64,000 bases of DNA from positions 124,001 to 188,000 of the forward strand of contig CAWIHS010000005.1 of NCBI GenBank assembly GCA_963836005.1, written 5' to 3'. The stretch comes from CAWIHS01 sp963836005 (GTDB lineage Bacteria > Pseudomonadota > Gammaproteobacteria > GRL18). This document shows positions 55,086 through 63,782 of this stretch, piece after piece. A program made the translations under genes and the position numbers. The notes below the pieces were generated by a model. The model searched no databases. It was not told where the DNA came from and worked only from the letters and a program-made list of their open reading frames with translations. Numbering within the stretch: position 1 is the stretch's first letter; the number at the start of each line of letters is the position of its first letter.

Positions 55086-55439
55086 ATGAAAAAAATCAAC
55101 GGGCTTATTGCCGGTTCCCTGTTATTGATGACAAGCAACAGTTTCGCGGAACAATTCTGTCTTTCAGAAGGTACAAAACCAATACATTGTAAGGCGGGTG
55201 ATATTATTCTTGTCGGCCCTAAAGAAGTCCCCCTGAGCTGCGATTTCAGCAAGCAGATTTTGCAGATGTCCAAAAATGAAAAAAGCAGTGACTATGTTTG
55301 TACTTATACCGGCAAAATCCTGAAAATCCAAAAAGCCCCGCCCAAAGCAGGACCTCCGCCAGGAAGCAACCCAGCACAATATGCCCCCCCTCCTAAACGC
55401 AATAAAAGCATGTTTGACACCATGCCTTTCATGAAATAA
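55086..55439 (+). CDS. Small secreted protein of unknown function
   Basis: A 117-residue protein with a signal peptide (1-21, cleavage near FAE-Q). The mature part has four cysteines (QFCLSEG, IHCKAGD, LSCDF, YVCTYTG) that could pair in two disulfides. It ends with a Pro/Gly-rich tail (KAPPKAGPPPGSNP). TTGGAG lies about 8 bases before the ATG. No family recognised. Confidence 0.6.
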   Translation: MKKINGLIAGSLLLMTSNSFAEQFCLSEGTKPIHCKAGDIILVGPKEVPLSCDFSKQILQMSKNEKSSDYVCTYTGKILKIQKAPPKAGPPPGSNPAQYAPPPKRNKSMFDTMPFMK

Positions 55440-55538
55440 TCATACAGGCGCATTTCGCTTCGCTCGACAACGGTTCCAGCGGCGCCTGATGCGCCTGCTT
55501 TAGCGCTCTATCTCATATAGCCATGTTCGCCCTGCGGT

Positions 55539-55922
55539 TTATTTTTTTCCCAGCAGTTCTATTTCATAGCCATCAGGATCTTTTACAAAAGCAATAATGG
55601 TACTGCCGGCATTCATGGGCCCCGCTGCACGAATAATTTCACCGCCCTGATCACGAATTTTATCAGTAGCCTGATAGACGTCATCCACTTCTATAGCCAG
55701 ATGCCCAAACCCTTCACCGAGATCATATTGTTCAGTGTCCCAGTTATGCGTTAATTCGATCACGCTGTTATCCTGTTCATTACCATAGCCGACAAAAGCG
55801 AGGGTAAAACGCCCCTGCGGATAATCTTTTTTGCGCAGCAAAGACATACCCAGCACCTGAGTATAAAAATCAATGGAACGTTGTAAATCGCCAACGCGGA
55901 TCATGGTATGCAGAAGACGCAT
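55539..55922 (-). CDS. gloA: Lactoylglutathione lyase (glyoxalase I)
   Basis: A 127-residue enzyme that isomerises the methylglyoxal-glutathione hemithioacetal. I choose the ATG at 55922 (MRLLHTMIRVGDL); the frame stays open to 56090. Metal ligands are visible at His5 in LLHTM, Glu in IELTHN, His in GHLAIEV and Glu in YEIELLG. It is in keeping with the presence of gshA. Confidence 0.94.
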   Translation of the reverse strand: MRLLHTMIRVGDLQRSIDFYTQVLGMSLLRKKDYPQGRFTLAFVGYGNEQDNSVIELTHNWDTEQYDLGEGFGHLAIEVDDVYQATDKIRDQGGEIIRAAGPMNAGSTIIAFVKDPDGYEIELLGKK

Positions 55923-56079
55923 GTTTCTTACCTCTATTAACCTGAATAAACCTGCAGGAGTACACACAGAGGGCTCCTGCAGAAAAAATGGTTGCTCACA
56001 AAAAATGCGTACATTGCAGGTAAAAAATACTCTGGCAACTCTGATAGAGTTGAGTGACCTATACTCTCTGTACGCTATG

Positions 56080-56302
56080 TTCCTTCCCACTTTAAGGGGG
56101 AAGGCCAGGATGGGGGTAATGAATGATCACCCAGCATGAAAAGTTAACGGGTGCAAAATTTAATTATCGAATTCGTTGATACTCAAACTGCTCTACAACA
56201 AAAATACGATATTGATAGCTACCCCCATCCCAGCCTTCCCCCTCAGAGGGGGAAGGAGCCCGTAAAATGCAGACCAGCCTTCCCCCTCAGATGGGGAAGG
56301 AG
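56080..56302. repeat. Family A-related core fragments
   Basis: Two inverted arms of a family A core (GGCCAGGATGGGGGTAA at about 56103 and its counterpart ACCCCCATCCCAGCCTTCCC at 56221) and one extra repeat of the second arm (56274-56302). No GTAAC ends, no duplication. It is the only structure in the 438-base spacer between gloA and argG. Confidence 0.6.
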
Positions 56303-56360
56303 CAGAGCTTTTTACAAATCAAGTACGCAATAATGTGAACAGCCGAAAAAATGCACTATT

Positions 56361-57575
56361 CTATAAATGACGTTTTTTAGCGGCAGTGCGCAATCTCAAC
56401 GCATTGAGCTTAATAAAGCCTTCGGCATCCTGCTGATTATAGGCACCGGCATCATCTTCAAAAGTGGCGATATTATCATCGTAGAGACTGTCCGTAGCCG
56501 ATTCACGCCCGACGACAATGACATTGCCTTTATACAGTTTAACCCGGACACGGCCATTGACTACTTTTTGTGACTCATCGATCAATACCTGCAGCATTTC
56601 ACGCTCAGGCGACCACCAGTAGCCATTATAAATCAGGCTCGCATAGCGAGGCATTAATTCATCTTTGAGATGTGCTGCTTCTCTGTCCAGAGTGATAGAT
56701 TCCATAGCCCGATGAGCCTTGAGCATAATAGTTCCGGCGGGAGTTTCATAACAGCCCCGGGCTTTCATACCCACATAACGGTTTTCAACAATATCCGTAC
56801 GGCCGATACCGTTTTCACCACCCACTTTATTAAGATGTTCCATCACAGCGGCCGGTGTCATGTTCTCTCCATCGATGGCAACAATATCGCCCTGCACATA
56901 ATCAAAAATCATATAAGTCGGTGCATCCGGTGCTTTTTCCGGGGAAACCGACCATAACCACATGGACTCTTCCGGTTCATTCCAGGGATCTTCCAGAATA
57001 TCTCCTTCATAGGAAATGTGCAGAAGATTAGCATCCATGGAATACGGTGATTTTAAGCCGCGCTTTTTCTCCACCGCAATGCCGTGTTCTGCCGCGTATT
57101 TCATGAGCGAATCACGGGAGGTAAAATCCCAGGTACGCCAGGGGGCAATGACTTTGATATCCGGCATCAGGGCATAGGCACCGAGTTCAAAACGTACCTG
57201 ATCATTACCCTTTCCGGTCGCGCCATGGGCAATAGCATCAGCACCTGTTTCTCTGGCAATCTCAATCAGACGTTTTGCTATCAACGGCCGGGCAATGGAG
57301 GTGCCGAGTAAATATTCACCCTCATAAATAGTGTTGCCCCGAAACATGGGGAACACAAAATCACGCGCAAATTCTTCACGCAGATCATCGATATAAATTT
57401 CTTTGATCCCGGCCGCCTGAGCTTTGGCGCGGGCCGGTTCAACTTCCTCGCCCTGGCCAACATCTGCGGTAAAGGTTACAATTTCACATTGATATTCATC
57501 CTGCAGCCATTTAGCAATTATCGAGGTATCCAGACCGCCTGAATAGGCTAAAACGACTTTCTTTACGTCAGACAT
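56361..57575 (-). CDS. argG: Argininosuccinate synthase
   Basis: A 404-residue enzyme joining citrulline and aspartate with ATP. I choose the ATG at 57575 (MSDVKKVVLAYSGGLDTS); the frame extends to 57599 but family members begin at this point. The nucleotide-binding SGGLDTS loop (10-16) and GATGKGNDQVRFE are typical. Gene neighbours are unrelated; no argH is here. Confidence 0.96.
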   Translation of the reverse strand: MSDVKKVVLAYSGGLDTSIIAKWLQDEYQCEIVTFTADVGQGEEVEPARAKAQAAGIKEIYIDDLREEFARDFVFPMFRGNTIYEGEYLLGTSIARPLIAKRLIEIARETGADAIAHGATGKGNDQVRFELGAYALMPDIKVIAPWRTWDFTSRDSLMKYAAEHGIAVEKKRGLKSPYSMDANLLHISYEGDILEDPWNEPEESMWLWSVSPEKAPDAPTYMIFDYVQGDIVAIDGENMTPAAVMEHLNKVGGENGIGRTDIVENRYVGMKARGCYETPAGTIMLKAHRAMESITLDREAAHLKDELMPRYASLIYNGYWWSPEREMLQVLIDESQKVVNGRVRVKLYKGNVIVVGRESATDSLYDDNIATFEDDAGAYNQQDAEGFIKLNALRLRTAAKKRHL

Positions 57576-57622
57576 CGAGCGATTCTCCCATACGTGCAAA
57601 AAAAGGAGGTAATTATAATTGA

Positions 57623-60082
57623 CTATTTATTATTAAACAAATACATAATATTTTGCGCCGGAGCCAGGCAAATTTTATCACTGCAGCTCTGGTAGTTAAT
57701 CTGTAATGGAATGATATCCGGACTGTTTGATTTATCACCCGCCCCGGACTTTGCGGCTGTAACTGACCTGGGCACCAGTACGACTTTGACTATGGCCTGC
57801 GTCTTATACACAGACAACGGCTGATCATTAAATTTGAGTGTTACATTTATCCCAGGCGGGTACTCGGCCCGAACAATCTTCCAGTCTGCCTGTTTATCCA
57901 CCGCTACAGTCGTAGCAATCAGCGACTGCTGATGGGGATAATGGCTGTTGATATGCCATCCGTCCTGGATTGAAAGTCGAATGGCCAGTTCAAACTGCTC
58001 TTTTGTCTGCGATAATAGTTGCTTTTCAATCCGCACATGGCCTTTAGCACCATATTGAATATCGCCCACTTCACCTGCATGCAGCTGGTTAGCGGCCCAA
58101 AGTAAATAAGAGAAAGAACCCGGCGCCTGCTTGACCCGTGATGAGACTGAAGCCAGCAAAGCAACTGCCTGGTCGTAATAGTGTTCTTCACCGGTTCGAT
58201 GATAGAGCTTGACCAGCCCTTCCAAAGCCACCGAATTTCCAGAGGGTATAGCCCCGTCCTGCAGATCTTTCGGCCGGCTAAACAGGGTAACTTCCTGCTT
58301 CTCACGACTCATAAAAAATCCTCCATTGTCAGGATCCCAAAAAAGGTCAAGCATTTCCCTGTTTAGCTGTGTTGCCCGCTGTAACCAGATTTTTTTTTCT
58401 GTCGCATCATATAAAGCGATATAAGCCTGGATTAGATAGGCATAATCTTCCTGCGTCGCGACGATTGAAGTTTTCCCATTCAGGCTGATGCGCCATAAAC
58501 CGGGCTGTTGCTGAGTGCCGTTGCTGTCAATGTGATCTTTGGCTGCATAGTGATGTGTCAGCCACAGGTACTCAGCCGCATCAACGGCAGCCTGCAGGTA
58601 GTCTGCTCGATGAAGCTGTTTGCCTGCCTGTGCAAAAGCAGTGATCATCATGCCATTCCAGGCCGTCACGACTTTATTATCAATTGCCGGAGCGATGCGC
58701 TGTTTGCGGGCTTGATACAGCTCTTGATTGATATCATCAAGCTGCGAGAACAATTTCTCGATTGAAAGTCTGTGCTGCCTGGCGAATTCCGGCAGTGACA
58801 CCGGCAGATGTAGAATATTCTGCTGTTCAAAATTACCGGCCTCGGTAACGTCGTATAATTCAATGGCCTGTGTTGCCTCTTCCGAACCCAGAACCTTTTG
58901 CATCTGGGCTGGCGTCCAGATAAAAAACTGGCCTTCTTCTCCCTCACTGTCGGCATCACTGGCGGAATAAAAAGCCTTATCTTCACTGCGCATTTCTGCC
59001 AGCACATAATTGAGGATCTGGGTAACGACACGCGCATAAACAGGATCGGCAGTCAGATCATAAAACTGTAGATAGATCCGTGCCAGATGCGCCTGGTTGT
59101 ATAACATTTTTTCAAAATGCGGCACCAACCACTGATGATCCGTCGAATAACGGTGAAAGCCACCGCCAATTTGATCATAAATCCCGCCCTGAGCCATCTT
59201 GTCCAGAGTCAACTGCAGTGCGCTGAAGACATCCTGGTGATTGTTCATAGCCGTATCACGGAGCACCGCATCCAGCAGCAAAAACAGATAAGGTTCATTG
59301 GGAAATTTTGGCGCCGGTGAAAAACCGCCCTGCAATTCATCAAAGCCATGCATAATATCAATCACTGCCAGCTGACTACGCTCCCGGCCAACTTTTTCTG
59401 CATCCTGGACGTTTTGCTGCAGACCCTGAACCGCCAGGGAGATTTTATTCGCCATCTCCCGCAGTGTCTGTGGCTCGTCATTCCACAAAGCCTTGCTACG
59501 CATGAGCAGCTCTAAAAATTGTTCGGCAGGATAATAGGTGCCGGCAAAAAACGGCTTGCCTTGCGGGGTTAAAAACAACGACATGGGCCAGCCGCCGCTG
59601 CGGTTTATCAGCATCGTTGCAGTCATGTAGATTTTGTCTATATCCGGGCGCCGCTCTCTATCAACCTTGACGGCAATAAAATGTTCATTCAGATAGCGGG
59701 CAATAGTTTCATTTTCAAAGCTTTCACGCTCCATTACATGGCACCAGTGGCAGGTAGAATAACCTATAGATAAAAAAACCGGTTTATTCTCCTCTCTGGC
59801 TCTGGCAAAAGCCTCACTGCCCCAGGGATACCAGTTGACCGGATTATGCGCATGCTGAAGCAGATAAGGAGATTCTTGCAGAATCAGACGATTGATATAT
59901 TCCGCAGAGCCATCTGACTTTAAATGCTCACTGCGCGGTTTATAACCTGTGCCTTTTGCTTTATAAGCCTGATAGAGCTGCTTTTGCAAAGCATTACCCG
60001 CCTGTTCAGTCGCAAGACAGGAGGATGTCAAAACGCTTAAATAAACCCATATCAGAAAAGAAAAAGCAGCATATCTCAACAT
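57623..60082 (-). CDS. DUF255/thioredoxin-domain protein fused to a DsbD-alpha-like domain
   Basis: An 819-residue protein with a signal peptide (1-24). Residues about 65-200 form a DUF255 thioredoxin-fold domain with the motif GYSTCHWCHVMERESFEN, then an alpha/alpha-barrel region (about 220-640) as in YyaL/SSP411 proteins. The last 150 residues resemble the periplasmic N-terminal domain of DsbD, with the closing QINYQSCSDKICLAP motif holding the cysteine pair. DsbD alpha domains pass electrons to periplasmic partners. The signal and both CxxC-type sites suggest a periplasmic thiol role, but substrates are unknown. Confidence 0.78.
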   Translation of the reverse strand: MLRYAAFSFLIWVYLSVLTSSCLATEQAGNALQKQLYQAYKAKGTGYKPRSEHLKSDGSAEYINRLILQESPYLLQHAHNPVNWYPWGSEAFARAREENKPVFLSIGYSTCHWCHVMERESFENETIARYLNEHFIAVKVDRERRPDIDKIYMTATMLINRSGGWPMSLFLTPQGKPFFAGTYYPAEQFLELLMRSKALWNDEPQTLREMANKISLAVQGLQQNVQDAEKVGRERSQLAVIDIMHGFDELQGGFSPAPKFPNEPYLFLLLDAVLRDTAMNNHQDVFSALQLTLDKMAQGGIYDQIGGGFHRYSTDHQWLVPHFEKMLYNQAHLARIYLQFYDLTADPVYARVVTQILNYVLAEMRSEDKAFYSASDADSEGEEGQFFIWTPAQMQKVLGSEEATQAIELYDVTEAGNFEQQNILHLPVSLPEFARQHRLSIEKLFSQLDDINQELYQARKQRIAPAIDNKVVTAWNGMMITAFAQAGKQLHRADYLQAAVDAAEYLWLTHHYAAKDHIDSNGTQQQPGLWRISLNGKTSIVATQEDYAYLIQAYIALYDATEKKIWLQRATQLNREMLDLFWDPDNGGFFMSREKQEVTLFSRPKDLQDGAIPSGNSVALEGLVKLYHRTGEEHYYDQAVALLASVSSRVKQAPGSFSYLLWAANQLHAGEVGDIQYGAKGHVRIEKQLLSQTKEQFELAIRLSIQDGWHINSHYPHQQSLIATTVAVDKQADWKIVRAEYPPGINVTLKFNDQPLSVYKTQAIVKVVLVPRSVTAAKSGAGDKSNSPDIIPLQINYQSCSDKICLAPAQNIMYLFNNK

Positions 60083-60131
60083 AAATAACCTCGTTTAAGT
60101 TTTTACCAACATATCAACTTAAAAACGTACT

Positions 60132-60509
60132 TCACCCAATATAATCCAGTATTTTTTTCCGGTACTGCAGCTGTTGCTCCTTGCTGCCAAAATAGCCGGC
60201 CTTGTAGTAGTGCTTTAACCACACTTCGAGCTGTAACAAAGGTAAATTAAGTGACTTTTTCAACGCTTCAGAAATACCGAAAGGGTATTCCAGATCTGTC
60301 TCATCTCCTGCTTCGAGCCGCATTTCAACATCACGGATCCCATGATTGATATGAAAAGCAATCACCGAATGTATATCCTGATTGTCTTCAATCGCCAGTT
60401 CTGCATCCATTTCCTGTAATTCCTGCATGACGATGTCCCTGAGGATTTTTTTTTCTTTTTCACTCATGACATTGACTGTATTCATATTATTCAAGTCCGC
60501 CTGAAGCAT
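60132..60509 (-). CDS. Conserved-looking acidic protein of unknown function
   Basis: A 125-residue soluble protein, mostly helical and acidic. A block like EMDAELAIEDNQDIHSVIAF and a C-terminal LEVWLKHYYKAGYFG segment are the only notable parts. An alternative ATG at 60485 is possible. No family recognised. It lies between the DUF255 gene and trpB, reading with the former; the 49-base gap to 60082 allows a shared transcript. Confidence 0.55.
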   Translation of the reverse strand: MLQADLNNMNTVNVMSEKEKKILRDIVMQELQEMDAELAIEDNQDIHSVIAFHINHGIRDVEMRLEAGDETDLEYPFGISEALKKSLNLPLLQLEVWLKHYYKAGYFGSKEQQLQYRKKILDYIG

Positions 60510-60631
60510 TTTTCTTTTAGTGCCTTTTTGTATAGAAAATAAACTGACATAAGCATCATTCTAGGCTATATTTGTGAAATTAGTATAAATTTCCATACAT
60601 CATTGACCTGAGATAATAACCGGAAGCAATT

Positions 60632-61837
60632 ATGACTCAAACTGAATTTCTACCTATGCCGGATGAAAACGGACTATTTGGCCAATATGGCGGCCAGATA
60701 TTACCGCCAGAACTTAAAGCCATTATGGATGACATTACAAATGCTTACCTTGAAATCAAGGATAGCGATGCTTTTAAAGACGAACTGGCTGATCTGATGG
60801 AACATTTTGTCGGCAGACCCAGCCCCATCTATCACGCAAAAAATCTCAGTCAACGCTGCGGCGGAGCACAAATCTACCTCAAACGCGAAGATCTCAACCA
60901 CACCGGTGCGCATAAAATCAATCACTGCCTGGGTGAAGCCCTGCTGGCAAAACATATGGGAAAAACCAAAGTACTTGCTGAAACCGGTGCCGGTCAGCAT
61001 GGCGTCGCTCTGGCAACGGCCTGTTCACTGGTCAATATCCCCTGTGAAATTCATATGGGTGAAATTGATGTCGCCAAGGAACACCCCAATGTTATTCGCA
61101 TGAAAATCCTGGGTGCTAAAGTCATTCCGGTGACACGCGGCACCAAAACCTTAAAGGATGCCGTAGACAGTGCATTTGAAGCCTATCTGCAGGATCCGGT
61201 TAACTCCCTGTATGCCATTGGTTCAGTCGTCGGCCCGCACCCCTTTCCGATGATGGTACGTGATTTTCAATCCATCGTCGGGCATGAAGCCCGCCAGCAG
61301 ATACAGACAATGACCGGCAGGCTGCCCGATTATTTAATGGCCTGTGTGGGCGGCGGCAGTAATGCCATGGGCCTGTTCACTGCATTTTTAGAAGACGAAT
61401 CCGTACAGATGATAGGGGTCGAACCTTCCGGCAAGGGACTGCATACGCATGAACACGCAGCGACCATGAGCAGAGGCACACCGGGCATGATCCATGGCTT
61501 CAGCTGTTATCTGCTGCAGGATGATAAGGGTGAACCGCTGCCCGTCTATTCCATTGCATCCGGACTGGACTACCCTGGCATCGGTCCTCAGCACTGTTAT
61601 TTAAAAGACATCGAAAGAGTGCAGTATGAAACTGCCACCGACCAGGAATGTCTGGATGCCTTTATGCTGCTGTCACGCAAAGAAGGCATTATTCCAGCAC
61701 TGGAAAGCGCCCATGCCGTGGCTTATGCATTAAAGCTGGCTCCGACATTAAGTCCGGAACAAAGTATCCTGATAAACCTCAGCGGCCGGGGTGACAAGGA
61801 TATTGATTTTGTAGCCGATAGACTAAATCTGGATTAA
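60632..61837 (+). CDS. trpB: Tryptophan synthase beta chain, orphan
   Basis: A 401-residue PLP enzyme that joins indole and serine. All key residues are seen: Lys95 (HTGAHKINH, Schiff base), Glu117 in LAETGAGQHG, the phosphate loop CVGGGSNAMG, Asp in SGLDYPGIGPQH and Ser in LSGRGDKD. It differs from usual TrpB in the opening (NGLFGQYGGQILPPELK) and a HCLGEALLAKHM segment. No trpA follows: the next gene is a thioredoxin-HEAT protein. It could act alone with external indole, or with a distant TrpA. Confidence 0.9.
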   Translation: MTQTEFLPMPDENGLFGQYGGQILPPELKAIMDDITNAYLEIKDSDAFKDELADLMEHFVGRPSPIYHAKNLSQRCGGAQIYLKREDLNHTGAHKINHCLGEALLAKHMGKTKVLAETGAGQHGVALATACSLVNIPCEIHMGEIDVAKEHPNVIRMKILGAKVIPVTRGTKTLKDAVDSAFEAYLQDPVNSLYAIGSVVGPHPFPMMVRDFQSIVGHEARQQIQTMTGRLPDYLMACVGGGSNAMGLFTAFLEDESVQMIGVEPSGKGLHTHEHAATMSRGTPGMIHGFSCYLLQDDKGEPLPVYSIASGLDYPGIGPQHCYLKDIERVQYETATDQECLDAFMLLSRKEGIIPALESAHAVAYALKLAPTLSPEQSILINLSGRGDKDIDFVADRLNLD

Positions 61838-62015
61838 TTCTTTTGTAGGGTCGAATAGCGTAGCGTATTACACCCTATGAGTATAATGCCAAAAGTAGGT
61901 ACTATTTAGACGTAGCATAACCCGACGTGACTCATCAACAACGTCGGTTTACGCTATCGCTAATAATCCGGCCTGCGGCCAAAAACTTACTCACGTATAA
62001 CTAACAACTCTATTT
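61838..62015. repeat. REP-like inverted sequence
   Basis: Between trpB and the next gene, TAGACGTAGCATAACCCGACG is mirrored by ACGTCGGTTTACGCTATCGC. A GCGTAGCGTATTACACC segment precedes it. This resembles REP-type palindromes common in proteobacterial intergenic spaces. It is a single copy here, so this is tentative. Confidence 0.4.
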
Positions 62016-62666
62016 ATGAATACATCGGTTCCCGTACAAGCTCTGCTGTTTATTGCCCCCGGCTGCCCACACTGCCCGGGAGTCTTACAGGTGATGTCCG
62101 AACTGATCAAAGCGGGTGATATTGCAGAACTGGATGTCACCAATATTGCTGCCGCACCCGACAAAGCAAAGCAGTTTAACGTCCGCTCCGTACCCTGGAT
62201 AAAGATTGGCCCGTTTGAATTAACCGGGACGCACACAAAAAGCGAATTGCAAATCTGGATCAACCGGGTGCATAGCCCAACCGGTATGATTGAATATTTT
62301 AACGAACTGTTCAAACAGGGCGAACTGAACAAGGTTTCTGAACTGGTCAAAAAAGATACTGACTTATTAATGATCCTGCTGCAAATGGTGGGCGACAAGG
62401 AGACGCCATTGGGTTCCCGCATCGGTATCAGTGCCATTTTTGAAGCGTTAAAAGGTCATAAAATCCTCAACACTCTGATCCCGCGGCTGCAACAATTAAT
62501 CCGCTCTGAGCATAAAAATATTCGCAATGATGCCTGTTATTATCTGGGGCTGACTGAAAATCCTGACGTTGTACCATTGATCCAGTCACTATCCGATGAT
62601 GCTGACGAGGAATTGCAGGAAACGATTGACGATGCCCTGGAAATCATTTACCAGGCCAGTCATTGA
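62016..62666 (+). CDS. Thioredoxin-fold protein with C-terminal HEAT-like repeats
   Basis: A 216-residue protein. Residues 1-95 form a thioredoxin-like domain with PGCPHCPGVL (Cys-x2-Cys) and a cis-proline in VRSVPWIKIG. Residues 125-216 are helical with the pattern IRNDACYYLGLTENPDVVPLIQSLSDD, typical of HEAT repeats. It has no signal peptide. The fusion could bring a redox site to a protein partner. Encoded 178 bases after trpB. Confidence 0.78.
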   Translation: MNTSVPVQALLFIAPGCPHCPGVLQVMSELIKAGDIAELDVTNIAAAPDKAKQFNVRSVPWIKIGPFELTGTHTKSELQIWINRVHSPTGMIEYFNELFKQGELNKVSELVKKDTDLLMILLQMVGDKETPLGSRIGISAIFEALKGHKILNTLIPRLQQLIRSEHKNIRNDACYYLGLTENPDVVPLIQSLSDDADEELQETIDDALEIIYQASH

Positions 62667-62728
62667 TTTAATCGGCTCACAAATCCTCTACAAATATTCA
62701 TTGACATAAAGGCTTTTACCATCGCCAC

Positions 62729-63571
62729 ATGATAGTTACCCTGTTACTGCTTATAGCCGGTATTATTCTTGCTCTGTTAATACTGCTGCATTTATATTTT
62801 AGAGTCCCGGTCAGCAAAGCCTTTAAAACACCCGCAGATTATGATCTGCCATTTAAAGAACTTAGCATTCAAACGCTCAGGCAGAAACAGCTTTATGCCT
62901 GGTTTATACCCACTCAGGTCAAGGCGGCGCTGGTAGTCATCGTACATGGATGGGGCAGCAATGCCGCAAAAGTTCTGCCGCTGGCAGTGCCCTTTTATCA
63001 GCAGGGGCTGAATGTTTTACTGTTTGATGCCCGCAGCCATGGCCGCAGCGATCGGGATACTTTTTCATCACTGCCCCGCTTTGCTGAAGACATACAGCAG
63101 GTAATACGCTTTGCCAGAAAAAACCTTCCATTTAACGGCCGGCTCGTCCTGCTGGGACATTCCATTGGTGCCAGCGCTGCACTCTACGCAGCATCACAAC
63201 AGCATGATATTGATGCAGTGATCAGTATCGCGGCCTTTGCTCATCCGCGTGAAATGATGCAGCGTACCCTGCAGCGGCTGCCAGGATTTCTCATATGGCC
63301 AGCGCTGCTCTATGTGCAGTGGATGATAGGACACTCATTTGATAAAATCGCCCCGATTAACAGCGTCAAAAAAATTACCTGCCCGATCCTCATCACCCAC
63401 GGCAGTGAAGATCTGACAGTACCCGCCAGCGATGCGCTGCAGATCCACCAGGCAAACCCCCGCAGTCAGCTGATCACCATACCAGGGGCTGATCATGGCT
63501 CGGTGAAGAAATTACAGACCCATGCTGATTTATTAATCAAATTTCTTAAAGACAATAAGATCATCGATTAA
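62729..63571 (+). CDS. Alpha/beta hydrolase
   Basis: A 280-residue hydrolase with an N-terminal membrane anchor (1-22). The nucleophile elbow is GHSIGASAAL, the acid is in HGSEDLTVP and the histidine is in PGADHGSVKK. FVFD-like strands (VHGWGSNAAK, DARSHGRSDR) are conserved. The family (ABHD-type esterases/thioesterases) is broad; the substrate is unknown. Confidence 0.88.
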   Translation: MIVTLLLLIAGIILALLILLHLYFRVPVSKAFKTPADYDLPFKELSIQTLRQKQLYAWFIPTQVKAALVVIVHGWGSNAAKVLPLAVPFYQQGLNVLLFDARSHGRSDRDTFSSLPRFAEDIQQVIRFARKNLPFNGRLVLLGHSIGASAALYAASQQHDIDAVISIAAFAHPREMMQRTLQRLPGFLIWPALLYVQWMIGHSFDKIAPINSVKKITCPILITHGSEDLTVPASDALQIHQANPRSQLITIPGADHGSVKKLQTHADLLIKFLKDNKIID

Positions 63572-63611
63572 ATAGTCAGCAAGCTATTTTGATTTTATTG
63601 TTGAGGATTTT

Positions 63612-63782
63612 GTAACTATTCAGCGTATTTTAAAGATCGTGGCTACTATCAGGTATTTATTCCAGAAAGCGCCGTTAATACGTCCATGTAAGCTTGGATG
63701 TGGCATCCCTGCCACATACATTTCTTCCACAAACACCTGACAGCAACCACTTATACAGAATCTTAGAACGCTGAATAGTTAC
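63612..63782. repeat. Family B inverted-repeat element, intact
   Basis: 171 bases with ends GTAACTATTCAGCG and exact complement CGCTGAATAGTTAC. Exact 8-bp direct repeats AGGATTTT flank it (63604-63611 and 63783-63790). Central hairpin ATGTGGCATCCCTGCCACAT. It is the best-preserved family B copy in the window and fills the 3' spacer; the rest of the spacer to 64000 shows no gene. Confidence 0.88.

Noticed and set aside
55440..55538. GC-rich palindromic stretch after the small secreted gene
   Set aside because: Several short GC inverted words (GGCGCC, GCGCCTGATGCGCC) but no stem long enough with a T-tract to be called a terminator with confidence.
60632..61837. Idea that this trpB is the long TrpB2 type
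   Set aside because: The length (401) and the motifs follow the TrpB1 pattern; TrpB2 proteins are longer with an N-terminal extension.
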